From Chitinophagaceae bacterium (lineage in GTDB: Bacteria; Bacteroidota; Bacteroidia; Chitinophagales; Chitinophagaceae): 64,000 bases of DNA. The stretch is taken from contig JADKJV010000002.1 in the NCBI GenBank assembly GCA_016720825.1, forward strand, positions 372,001 through 436,000. Reading direction: 5' to 3'. Numbering within the stretch: position 1 is the first letter of the stretch; each line of letters begins with the position of its first letter. This document shows, in pieces, positions 9,095 to 18,053 of the stretch. The notes beneath the pieces are model-generated. The model was not told the DNA's origin. It worked only from the letters and a program-made list of their open reading frames with translations, and did not search any database. The translations under genes and the position numbers were made by a program.

Positions 9095-10411
9095 ATGATT
9101 AAAAACAACAGGCTGTCTGAGAAAGAATACCAGGAGAATTTTTCAGACATACATCCTCCATTTGATTCATTGACGTCTGCACAAGTAGATGCCAACCGCT
9201 GCCTGTTCTGTTATGATGCGCCCTGCACTAAAAGCTGCCCGACGGGAATTAACGTTCCTAAATTCATAAAACAGATTACCACTGAAAATATCAAAGGGGC
9301 AGCGCATACGATCTTCAGTTCAAATATTATGGGTGCAGGCTGCAGTAAAGTTTGCCCGGTGGAAAAACTTTGCGAAGGGGCTTGCGTATTCAACCTGATG
9401 GAAGAAGAAGCCATACCGATTGCCAGGCTGCAGCGTTATGCCACTGAGCAGGCCATGGAAAAAAACTGGCAGTTGTTTAAACGCGCTCCATCCGCAGGCA
9501 AAAAAGTAGCCGTAGTTGGTGCCGGACCAGCCGGATTAAGCTGTGCCCATACGCTGGCCCGTGCCGGTGTGGATGTAACTGTTTATGAAAGGGAAAGCAA
9601 AGGCGGCGGACTGATGACTTTTGGTATTGCCGCGTACAAGGTAACGCCTGCATTCTGTGAGGATGAAGTAAAATACATCCTGTCTGTTGGCGGTATTGAT
9701 ATTAAGTATAACCAGGAACTGGGAAAAAATTGCAGCTTAACAGAATTACAAAAACAGTATGATGCCGTTTACCTCGCTATTGGTGTTGGATTAGCCAGGC
9801 AATTAGCTATTCCCGGTGAAGAGCTGGAGGGCGTAGAAGATGCCATCAGTTTCATTTACAAATTAAGGGACGGAGGCTATCCTGCGGTTGCTGTGGGTGA
9901 TAAAGTAGCAGTTATCGGCATGGGCATGACTGCTATTGATGCAGCCACCCAGGCTAAACGGCTGGGTGCTGAAGAAGTAACACTGGTTTACCGCCGCAGC
10001 GAATCAGAAAAACCCTGTACTAATGTAGAGCTGGACCTGGCCCGGCTGGATGGATGTAAAGTAATCTGGTTGGCAGCTCCGAAAGAAATCAAGGGTGCAA
10101 ACGGCAAAGTCACCCAACTGGTATGCAATGTGATAAAACTGGGTGAACCTGATTCAAGCGGCCGCCCCGCTCCTGTTGAAACAGATGAAACGATCACACT
10201 CGAGGTGGATATGGTTATTAAAGCGGCAGGCCAGATGCCGTTTGAGCAACTGGTGAATACCACTGGTTTAAAACATAGCAAAGGCAAAATTGTTACAACG
10301 GATCAGCTGACCAGCCTGGATAAAGTATTTGCGGGCGGTGATGCGGTGAATGGCGGAAGGAAGTGGTGGATGCGGTGCAGGCGGGGAAAGATGGAGCAAA
10401 TGCTATCATGA
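9095..10411 (+). CDS. preT: NAD-dependent dihydropyrimidine dehydrogenase, flavoprotein subunit PreT (C-terminus frameshifted)
   Basis: FAD/NAD(P)-binding partner of PreA, related to the GltD small subunit. The N-terminal cysteine clusters CLFCYDAPCTKSCP and GCSKVCPVEKLCEGAC bind Fe-S. FAD motif GAGPAGLSCAHTLARAG and NAD motif VIGMGMTAIDAATQAKRLG follow. Near the end, after FAGGDAVNGG, the frame turns to an unrelated tail. Adding one G at about 10360 restores REVVDAVQAGKDGANAIMK, the family ending, and would move the stop to 10497, inside the next repeat. The pair transfers electrons from NADH to reduce uracil or thymine. Confidence 0.92.
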   Translation: MIKNNRLSEKEYQENFSDIHPPFDSLTSAQVDANRCLFCYDAPCTKSCPTGINVPKFIKQITTENIKGAAHTIFSSNIMGAGCSKVCPVEKLCEGACVFNLMEEEAIPIARLQRYATEQAMEKNWQLFKRAPSAGKKVAVVGAGPAGLSCAHTLARAGVDVTVYERESKGGGLMTFGIAAYKVTPAFCEDEVKYILSVGGIDIKYNQELGKNCSLTELQKQYDAVYLAIGVGLARQLAIPGEELEGVEDAISFIYKLRDGGYPAVAVGDKVAVIGMGMTAIDAATQAKRLGAEEVTLVYRRSESEKPCTNVELDLARLDGCKVIWLAAPKEIKGANGKVTQLVCNVIKLGEPDSSGRPAPVETDETITLEVDMVIKAAGQMPFEQLVNTTGLKHSKGKIVTTDQLTSLDKVFAGGDAVNGGRKWWMRCRRGKMEQMLS

Positions 10412-10433
10412 AATTTTTAGGATATAATACAAA

Positions 10434-10516
10434 ACCACAAAGCGCACGAAGCAAAAACAAAGAACACCAGGATGAACACTTTGTGCACTTTGTTTAATCT
10501 TAGTGGCCTTTGTGGT
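10434..10516. repeat. 83-nt CACAAAG foldback element, copy 5
   Basis: Starts ACCACAAAG and ends CTTTGTGGT, 13 nt before the preA ATG. If the preT frameshift is repaired, preT continues about 21 codons into this element and uses a TAA inside it (10495-10497). Confidence 0.85.
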
Positions 10517-10529
10517 AAAAACTAATATT

Positions 10530-11798
10530 ATGGCAGATATCAGTTCAAATTTCCTCGGCATAAAATCCCCCAACCCCTTCTGGCTGGCCAGCGCGCCACC
10601 CACTGATAAGAAGTATAATGTACTGCGTGCATTTGAAGCCGGCTGGGGCGGTGTGGTTTGGAAAACGCTTGGCTCGCAGGTAAAAAACGTTTCATCGAGG
10701 TATTCCGCAGTGGATTTTGGCGGCCACCGGGTGATGGGCTTTAATAATATAGAGCTGATCTCTGACCGCCCGCTGGATATCAACCTGAAAGAAATTACAG
10801 AATGTATCCGGTTGTTTCCCGATAGGGCCATGATCGTTTCACTCATGGCAGATAATGATAAAACAAGCTGGCATGAACTGATTAAAAAAGTAGAAGATAC
10901 CGGGGCACACGGACTGGAACTGAATTTTGGCTGTCCCCATGGCATGACAGAAAGAGGCATGGGTGCTGCGGTTGGCCAGGATCCGGAGATTGCCAAAATG
11001 GTGGTTGAGTGGGTAATGGAAGCAGCACACATTCCGGTGATCACAAAACTTACACCCAATGTGCATTCTGTTGTCCCTACCGGCAAAGCCGTTGTAAAGG
11101 CCGGAACGAATGCATTATCACTGATCAATACCATCCAATCTGTAACAGGCATTGACCTGGATACTTTAGTCCCCAATCCGAATGTAGGCGGCAAATCTGT
11201 ATTCGGTGGTTACTGCGGACCGGCGGTGAAACCCATTGCGCTGAAAATGCTGACGACGATTGCACAGAATGATATCACATCGAAAGTGCCCATCTCAGGA
11301 ATAGGTGGTGTAAGTACCTGGAAAGATGCGGTGGAATTCATGCTGCTGGGAGCATCCAATGTGCAGGTTTGTACTGCAGCCATGAAACACGGGTTCAGGA
11401 TTGTGGAAGATATGTGTGAGGGATTAAACAACTGGATGGATGAAAAAGGTTTTAAGAAACTTGATGATTTCATTGGCAAATCGGTTCCGAATATTACGCA
11501 TTGGGAAGACCTTGACATCAACTTCCACATTATTGCTAATATCAACCAGGAAAAATGTATCCATTGCGGCCTCTGTTATATAGCCTGCGAGGATACTTCA
11601 CACCAGTCTATCCGGCTTGAATACGGCAAACCCTACAACAATTATACGATCAAGGAAGAAGAATGTGTGGGATGTAACCTCTGCAAACTTGTTTGCCCGG
11701 TTGACAACTGCATCACCATGGAAGTGCACCGCAAAGGCGATGAATATATCAACTGGAAAGAGTTCCAGAAAAGAGGATTGCCATTGAACGATCATTAA
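10530..11798 (+). CDS. preA: NAD-dependent dihydropyrimidine dehydrogenase, catalytic subunit PreA
   Basis: FMN-binding dihydroorotate-dehydrogenase-like barrel followed by a 2[4Fe-4S] ferredoxin domain. The barrel starts SSNFLGIKSPNPFWLASAPP. The active-site loop ELNFGCPHGMTERGMGAAVG contains the catalytic Cys. The C-terminal domain has CIHCGLCYIAC and CVGCNLCKLVCPV. With PreT it reduces uracil to dihydrouracil, the entry step of the pathway. ATG at 10530 was chosen because the extension to 10503 reads repeat sequence. It is the last pathway gene. Confidence 0.95.
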   Translation: MADISSNFLGIKSPNPFWLASAPPTDKKYNVLRAFEAGWGGVVWKTLGSQVKNVSSRYSAVDFGGHRVMGFNNIELISDRPLDINLKEITECIRLFPDRAMIVSLMADNDKTSWHELIKKVEDTGAHGLELNFGCPHGMTERGMGAAVGQDPEIAKMVVEWVMEAAHIPVITKLTPNVHSVVPTGKAVVKAGTNALSLINTIQSVTGIDLDTLVPNPNVGGKSVFGGYCGPAVKPIALKMLTTIAQNDITSKVPISGIGGVSTWKDAVEFMLLGASNVQVCTAAMKHGFRIVEDMCEGLNNWMDEKGFKKLDDFIGKSVPNITHWEDLDINFHIIANINQEKCIHCGLCYIACEDTSHQSIRLEYGKPYNNYTIKEEECVGCNLCKLVCPVDNCITMEVHRKGDEYINWKEFQKRGLPLNDH

Positions 11799-11807
11799 AA
11801 AAACAAC

Positions 11808-12554
11808 ATGCGGAAATTCAGTTTTGAATGTGGTTGCAGGCTTGTGGGTTGTATCGCATTCCTTCTAATTTCCTGGGAGTCCGCTGCCCAGAAAAACCCG
11901 GATAAAATTTACGCTGATCTTGACCTGTACACCTTACAGGGAATATGCCCGCTGGAAGAGCCGCCGGCCGATTCATCTTTAAAAAATATCCGCTGCAGTT
12001 TTAACAGCCGGGAGCAGGTAAAAGAAATTCTTTTCAGGAAGAGTTTTTACCGGTGGCAGGACACCAGGCAGGCAAATGTTTACCGGAATAAAGAAGCCAC
12101 CATCCTGGCATTTAAAGTACATAAGGAAGCCGGGTTTGAAAAAGTAATGTTTATCGGCGCAGTTGAACGGTATTACGATACAATCCTGATACTGCATGAT
12201 ACTATTTACTTTAAAGAAGTCATGAATAATACAGTGGATGCTAAAATCATTTATCCTGAAAAAAATGACACCCTGGTTATTAAATCATTCCAAAAACCAT
12301 TCAATTCATCCGCAGCCAAAGGCGGGGATTTTCACACGCTCCTCGCTTTCCATATGCTGTGGGAAAATAATACAAACTGGGATCTGACCGAAACATATAC
12401 TTATGTGTCCAGGCAAACGCATTACGAATTAGTCAGTCTGACCACAAGCGGAAAACCACGGGAAGAAAGTTATTACCTGAAGTTACAGGAGGATATAAAA
12501 AAGGCGGGGCATTCCATCACCTGGTTATTACTCAGCACTATGATAGAATGGTAG
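11808..12554 (+). CDS. Secreted hypothetical protein
   Basis: A 248-residue protein starting 9 nt after preA, so perhaps co-transcribed. An N-terminal hydrophobic stretch (CRLVGCIAFLLISWESAAQ) looks like a signal peptide with cleavage after the AAQ. The rest is soluble, mixed alpha/beta and charged, with two Cys (ICPLEEPP and NIRCSF). I recognise no domain. Its position does not by itself link it to pyrimidine breakdown. Confidence 0.7.
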   Translation: MRKFSFECGCRLVGCIAFLLISWESAAQKNPDKIYADLDLYTLQGICPLEEPPADSSLKNIRCSFNSREQVKEILFRKSFYRWQDTRQANVYRNKEATILAFKVHKEAGFEKVMFIGAVERYYDTILILHDTIYFKEVMNNTVDAKIIYPEKNDTLVIKSFQKPFNSSAAKGGDFHTLLAFHMLWENNTNWDLTETYTYVSRQTHYELVSLTTSGKPREESYYLKLQEDIKKAGHSITWLLLSTMIEW

Positions 12555-12622
12555 TAAATGAATCCCCTCATTGGCATTCGGATGAAATATCATTATCTTC
12601 ACTTTAACCGAAATCCGGTCAT

Positions 12623-13450
12623 ATGCCTACTAGAAAATGGAAGACCCGGCTGCACGACGCTTTTTTTGAACACCACACCCCTGCCGGCAGGCTGCTGGAT
12701 GGCTTCCTGCTGATCATGATTTTGCTGAGCATTACTGTTATCATGCTCGACAGCGTTGAATCACTTCACGAAAAACACAGGGTTTATTTCCACCGGCTTG
12801 AATGGATATTTACAATTTTATTTACGGTTGAATATGTGCTCAGGATCAGTCTCAGTAAAACACCATTTCGGTTTATCTTCAGTTTCCTGGGCCTGATTGA
12901 CCTGATCTCTATCCTTCCAACCTACATCAGCCTTTTCTTTGGCGGGTTCCAGACATTGCTCGTTATGCGGGCACTCCGGCTGCTTCGGATATTCCGGATT
13001 TTCCGGCTGAGCCATTTCATGACGGACCTGCGTTTCCTGACCAGGGCCATGCGATCAAGTATGCGGAAAATCAGCATTTTCCTGTTGTTTGCAATGGTTA
13101 TCGTTGTCATCATGGGTTCAGTCATGTATATCGTGGAGGATCCCAAAGATGGATTTACCAGTATTCCCCAATGTATTTACTGGGCCATCAGCACCATAAC
13201 TACCGTTGGATACGGCGACATTGTTCCTATTTCTCCAATCGGCAAGGTTGTGGCCAATATTGTCATGCTGATCGGGTTTGCCATCATAGCCGTTCCCACC
13301 GGTATTATCACCACAGAAATGTCCATCGCCATCAAAAACCGGGAAACCGGTCGGGATGAGTGTAAAAACTGCAAAAAAACAGGGCATGACCATGATGCCA
13401 TGTTCTGTAAACACTGTGGTGCAAGTTTTGAAGAAGATGAAGCAGTTTAA
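12623..13450 (+). CDS. Voltage-gated K+ channel (Kv type) with C-terminal zinc ribbon
   Basis: A 275-residue six-helix ion channel. The voltage-sensing S4 helix (about residues 111-130) carries Arg at every third position (RALRLLRIFRIFRLS). The pore loop has the K+ selectivity filter TTVGYGDIVP at about 192-201. After S6 (VMLIGFAIIAVPTGI) a short cytosolic tail holds four cysteines as CKNC (247-250) and CKHC (262-265), with GHDHD between, a likely zinc ribbon. Ion selectivity is well supported. The role of the zinc ribbon (gating, assembly or redox sensing) is inference. Confidence 0.93.
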   Translation: MPTRKWKTRLHDAFFEHHTPAGRLLDGFLLIMILLSITVIMLDSVESLHEKHRVYFHRLEWIFTILFTVEYVLRISLSKTPFRFIFSFLGLIDLISILPTYISLFFGGFQTLLVMRALRLLRIFRIFRLSHFMTDLRFLTRAMRSSMRKISIFLLFAMVIVVIMGSVMYIVEDPKDGFTSIPQCIYWAISTITTVGYGDIVPISPIGKVVANIVMLIGFAIIAVPTGIITTEMSIAIKNRETGRDECKNCKKTGHDHDAMFCKHCGASFEEDEAV

Positions 13451-13554
13451 ACACTGACTACACCCCAACTGTATTAATCCCACCGGGTTGCCGCACTTTT
13501 TTATACAAGTGCCTCAGATTTTGCAGGTTACTGCGGCTGGATAAATGAAAACAG

Positions 13555-13616
13555 CCTGTCAATATATCCCCTTAAAGTGGTATTGGCAGGTATTAAAATT
13601 GGCCTACATTTAGGCC
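13555..13616. promoter_or_regulatory. Two inverted repeats upstream of the GIGT-repeat protein
   Basis: In the 252-nt gap before 13703, CCTGTCAATA (13555-13564) pairs with TATTGGCAGG (13581-13590), 9 of 10. Ten nt later the palindrome GGCCTA-CATT-TAGGCC (13601-13616) is perfect. They could be operator sites or the terminator region of the K+ channel gene. There is no T run next to either, which disfavours a terminator. Confidence 0.35.
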
Positions 13617-13702
13617 CCTGTATTGATTTAACGCAAGCAGGATTTAATCCCCCCTTAAAGCATTATTGATTTCAAATATTAATCAGGCATAAAACCAAAA
13701 GC

Positions 13703-14983
13703 ATGAAAAAGTTCATTTTCTTCCTGTCAGTATTATTTGTAACCACCCAGATCAGTGCCCAGAATGTGGGTATTGGTACTGTCGTTCCGGCCGCTAAACT
13801 GGATGTAAAGTCAACCAGCAGTTATGTGGGCCAGTTTAATGGAGCCGCTCCCATGTATATGGGCATCTTTGAGAGTGATGTTTACAGGGGTTACTGGGGT
13901 TCATACGCAGGTGCTGCAGAAGATGTGGACTTTGGTACTGGCTCAGGTAACACACTGGGTAAACTGCACCTGACAATCCAGGCCAACCCCAGATTAACAA
14001 TTAATGCTTCCGGCCAGGTTGGTATCGGAACTACGAATCCCAATCACCTGTTACATATCAATGGTGGTGATTTATTTGTACAATCCAGTTCGGGCCTGAT
14101 CCGCCTCGGTTACGAAGGCGGCAACGAGTGGCAGATGGCCACCACGGGTGCAGGTGCTGACCTTCGCTGGTATACAACTATTGATGGCGGGTCAACAATA
14201 ACACCACGCCATTATTTCAGCCAGAATGGCAACGTTGGTATTGGCGGTTTCAGCGGGCCCGGCGTTCCTATTGGCAGACTGGATGTAATTGGCGCCGGAA
14301 ATACTTCATCAACAAACACTTTTGTCCTGAGAAATTCAGTCGGTGATACAATTATGCGTGTACGTGATGACAACAGAATGGGATTTGGATATAACGGTTC
14401 AAGCTATGGAAGGACAATGAACGTAGGAGGAACTGGTATCAACTTCTATACTGCGAATGAAGCTGGTTTTGGTGGTGCTATTTTCCCAACAGATACTTCC
14501 ATGGTATTGTGGTCAAACAGCGGTGCTAACAATTACCTGGTTTTACAACCCAGTTGGGGAAATACCGGTATCGGAACCTATTCTCCCAATGCTAAACTCC
14601 ATGTAAACGGAACTATGCTTATGGGTGGGACAGCTGATCGTATTGCAACAGGGTATTCGCTAAGTGTACATGGGAAAATAATCTGCGAGGAAGTGAAAGT
14701 GCAGCTCTATGCTTCTTGGCCCGACTATGTGTTTGATGAAAAATACAACCTGATGCCCCTGAAAGACCTGGAAGCTTCAATCAGGCAGAATAAACATCTC
14801 CCGAACATACCTTCTGCAGCAGATATAACAGATCAAAAAGGCATTTCATTGGGTGAAATGAACAGGAAATTGCTCGAAAAAGTAGAAGAGTTAACATTAT
14901 ATATTATCCAGCTGAAAAACGAAAACAATAACCTTGATTCAAGATTAAACAATCTTGAAAAGAAACTGGGCAACGATAAATAA
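13703..14983 (+). CDS. Secreted protein with phage-tail-fibre-like NVGIGT repeats and C-terminal coiled coil
   Basis: 426 residues: signal peptide (MKKFIFFLSVLFVTTQISAQ), then repeated NVGIGT/QVGIGTTNPNHLLHING/GNTGIGTYSPNAKLHVNG units as in tail-fibre-like surface proteins. A conserved end follows: DEKYNLMPLKDLEASIRQNKHLPNIPSA, then GISLGEMNRKLLEKVEELTLYIIQLKNE, a heptad coiled coil. In Bacteroidota this ending is widespread; it resembles the region before S74 intramolecular-chaperone domains, but no S74 catalytic Ser/Lys pair is evident. It probably forms a trimeric extracellular fibre. Substrate unknown. Confidence 0.82.
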   Translation: MKKFIFFLSVLFVTTQISAQNVGIGTVVPAAKLDVKSTSSYVGQFNGAAPMYMGIFESDVYRGYWGSYAGAAEDVDFGTGSGNTLGKLHLTIQANPRLTINASGQVGIGTTNPNHLLHINGGDLFVQSSSGLIRLGYEGGNEWQMATTGAGADLRWYTTIDGGSTITPRHYFSQNGNVGIGGFSGPGVPIGRLDVIGAGNTSSTNTFVLRNSVGDTIMRVRDDNRMGFGYNGSSYGRTMNVGGTGINFYTANEAGFGGAIFPTDTSMVLWSNSGANNYLVLQPSWGNTGIGTYSPNAKLHVNGTMLMGGTADRIATGYSLSVHGKIICEEVKVQLYASWPDYVFDEKYNLMPLKDLEASIRQNKHLPNIPSAADITDQKGISLGEMNRKLLEKVEELTLYIIQLKNENNNLDSRLNNLEKKLGNDK

Positions 14984-15008
14984 TATATCACTTTTATTAT
15001 TATTTACC

Positions 15009-17974
15009 ATGAAACGAATCGCATTCAGTGCAATATTATTATTGCTGGCGTCTTCTCTGTTGGCTCAGCGTCACGTACCTCCAGAACTAGAATCCCGGTT
15101 GAGAGGAAAAAGGAAAGTGGCCGATATTATGCAGGTCATCAATCAATATTATGATTTCGGCAGGGTAAATACCCATGTTGATGGAGAAGATGAAGATGAA
15201 TGGGAAGGCAATGATTACGCCTGGTGGGTAAAATGGTCATACTGGGCAATGCGGAGACTAAATCCAGATGGAACACTTGCTAATCACAGGGTGAAAAATT
15301 ACCAGGCCCAGCAGGATGTCGATGCAAGATATGGAAGTGCATTAAGAAATGCAGAACAACAGTTCCGCCAGAATTTCCGTCCACTGAATGAAAACAGTTT
15401 TAATAACCCAGATGGCTCCAATTTTAGTTATGGTGGCTGGTCATTGATAGGACCTACAAATGGCGGCTCAGTTGTTGGCAGCGGAACAAATATTGATATT
15501 GTCGGATTAGCCAGGATGGATAGAATTGCCTTCCACCCTACCAATCAGAATATCATGTATACTGGTTCGCCCAGTGGAAGTATATATCAAACTACAGATG
15601 GAGGAAGCAGTTGGTCAGATGTTGGCCGTGGCCTCCCACTGGGTGTGGCTTGTCTTAAAGTTGCCCCTTCAAACGGGAATATTATTTATGTTTTTTCCGG
15701 AGATGGTGACAGCCACCGGAATACCACTTTTGTGTTCAACTACGATGTATCGCCTGCCAGCAACGGCATATTTAAAAGTACTAATGGCGGTATAACCTGG
15801 ACCAGATGTAACGATATGTATACAGGGGTAAATGACCTTGTTGGACATCAGTTAACTATTTCACAGAGTAACGCCAATTTCGTACTGGTAGCCACAGATC
15901 AGGGAATTTACAGAACAACAGATGGAGGTAGTAGTTGGGAACTTGTCCGGTCAGGGAATTACTATGATGTGGAATTCAGGCCATATGATGATTCAACAGT
16001 TTATTCAAGTACTGCAACCACTATAGAAAGAAGTATCAATGGAGGACGGACAGGTACATGGACCAGCAGTACTATAACACCCGCACCAGCAGTTGTACCA
16101 CAACGGATTGATTTAGGTGTACGGGAAAATAATGTGGGTGCACAATCGACTTTTGTTTACGCTATTTTCAGCGGAGCCGGTGTCGGCAGTTTCTCCGGGC
16201 TTTACTTAAGTACAGATTTAGGTGCCACTTATAACCGCCAGTCCAACACGCCCAACATTTTGGGATCAACAACAAATGGTAGCGATGCCAATGTACAGGG
16301 AAGATACAACCTGGGTATTTGTGTAAAACCTACTGATGCCAATTATGTGGTTACAGCCGGTTTATGTGTATGGCGAAGCAACGGAAGCAATGGTGGCACA
16401 TCGATGGTACATAGTACTATTTACCGGGAAGGTCTGGGTGTAGCTTCAGAATATATACACCCTGACGTTCACGATGTATAACCCGCTGAACGGATACTTA
16501 TATGCATGCAGCGATGGTGGTGTACCGGAGTATTGATGATGGGGTAACCTGGACAAATTTATCATTAGGATTAATTGGCTCCCAGTTTTACCATATGGGT
16601 ATGCGGGATTCAAACGGAGATGGCATTATGGATCCGGTAGAAATGATTGCGGGTGCGCAAGACAACGGGGTTAAATACAGAACGAGTGGTGGCGTATGGC
16701 GACATATTCTTTGTTGTGATGGTTTTCCGGTGTAATTAAAGGTTCAACTTCCGGTTATGGTGTAATGACTTTTAATGGGAACGTTTATAGGACTCCAGAC
16801 GCCGGTGTAACTATGTTTTCAAGCAGTACTTCATCCGGTTTTGCACCAACAGCCATTGATTATTCATTTGACGACACACTTTATATTGCCGGCAGTTCCG
16901 CGTTAAAGCGCAGTTACGACGGTGGTTTAACTTATACGTCAATCGCTGTAGATGTAAATAATTTCCTAACAACCTGTCCCAGCAATCCAGCCAGGCTCTA
17001 TGGAGGAAGTTCTGCCAAAACTAATCTCAGGCGAAGTGATGACCGGGGTACCACATGGGTAACAAAAAGTGGTAACCCAGGCTGGCCTGGGCAGCCCGGT
17101 TGTAACTGACTGTAAAGCATGGAATACCAATTCCATTGAAATATATGCAAGTATAGGAGGATACACAGCTGGCGTGAAAGTATACAGGAGCCTCGACGGA
17201 GGAGATACCTGGGTAAATTACAGCGGATCCCTGCCTAACATACCTGTTCATAGTTTATGTGTATCGCCGGAAGGTGTTTACGCAGGTACTGAATTAGGCG
17301 TTTTCTTCCATCGTGACGGCGCTGCTGACTGGGCTCCTTTTTACACTGGCATGCCTGCAGCTATAGTAACAGATATGTGGGTCGCCGATAATGGGTTAAT
17401 TTATGCAAGTACATTTGGACATGGTGTTTGGGCTGCCAGCAGATATAGTGGATGCGAAGTTAGTATTGGCATTACCGGTTCCGTGGAAGGTCTCAATTTT
17501 TATGAAGCAAGTACAACAGCGTCTGCCACTTCAACCAGCGAAGGTGGTGCCGGCACAGAAGTATATGTAAAAAGTAACGGCTCTGTGGTGCTGCTGCCCG
17601 GATTCGAAGTTAAAGCCGGCTCATTTTTCAAGGGCTGGATCGGACCTTGCAATACGGGAGGGATACCAACAACAAACAGAAATTCACCCACAACATTAAG
17701 TGTGCCCCATCTTACTGAAATAAAAAGCCATTTGAAAAGTCCGGCTGCAGTTACCGGTTATTTTTCAACGTCGGGCCCGAATATCGAATTCAACTGTCCC
17801 GAAAAAGGAAAGCTGGAAATAATGGGCAGGCAACAAGGCGGGAATTGGGAAACTTTCTACACAACCAGTATAGCTGCACCGGGGTTTTACGCTATACCGG
17901 CGCCGATAATGACTAATAATGAATTAAAAATAAATCTGAACGGCAGAGATTTACCTGAAATAAAAACAAAGTAA
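15009..17974 (+). CDS. Large secreted Asp-box (BNR) beta-propeller protein, interrupted by four frameshifts
   Basis: About 985 codons once repaired. Signal peptide MKRIAFSAILLLLASSLLAQ, then at least seven Asp-box motifs (TTDGGSSW, STNGGITW, TTDGGSSW, SIDDGVTW, SYDGGLTY, SLDGGDTW and similar), as in sortilin/sialidase-like propellers. Near the end, VLLPGFEVKAGSFFKGWI matches the Bacteroidota 3-coathanger-stack type surface domain. The frame breaks near 16470 (2 nt missing or 1 extra), 16522 (1 missing), 16726 (1 missing, T run) and between 17060 and 17110 (1 extra). The flanking sequence stays coherent, so these look like sequence errors rather than decay. Confidence 0.8.
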
Positions 17975-18053
17975 TAAAATAATATAAACTGAAGATTCTT
18001 TCGTTATAATATGCAACTCTTGAAAAGGAGTTACAAAGGGAAAAATAAATAAC

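Noticed and set aside
3573..10516. Foldback elements as simple terminators
   Set aside because: They lack a T run after the right arm, and the genes on both sides belong to one pathway on one strand, so full termination at every junction is unlikely.
16502..17109. Two separate small genes inside the first Asp-box protein region
   Set aside because: They are frame segments of one propeller protein: Asp-box motifs continue across the breaks with regular spacing.
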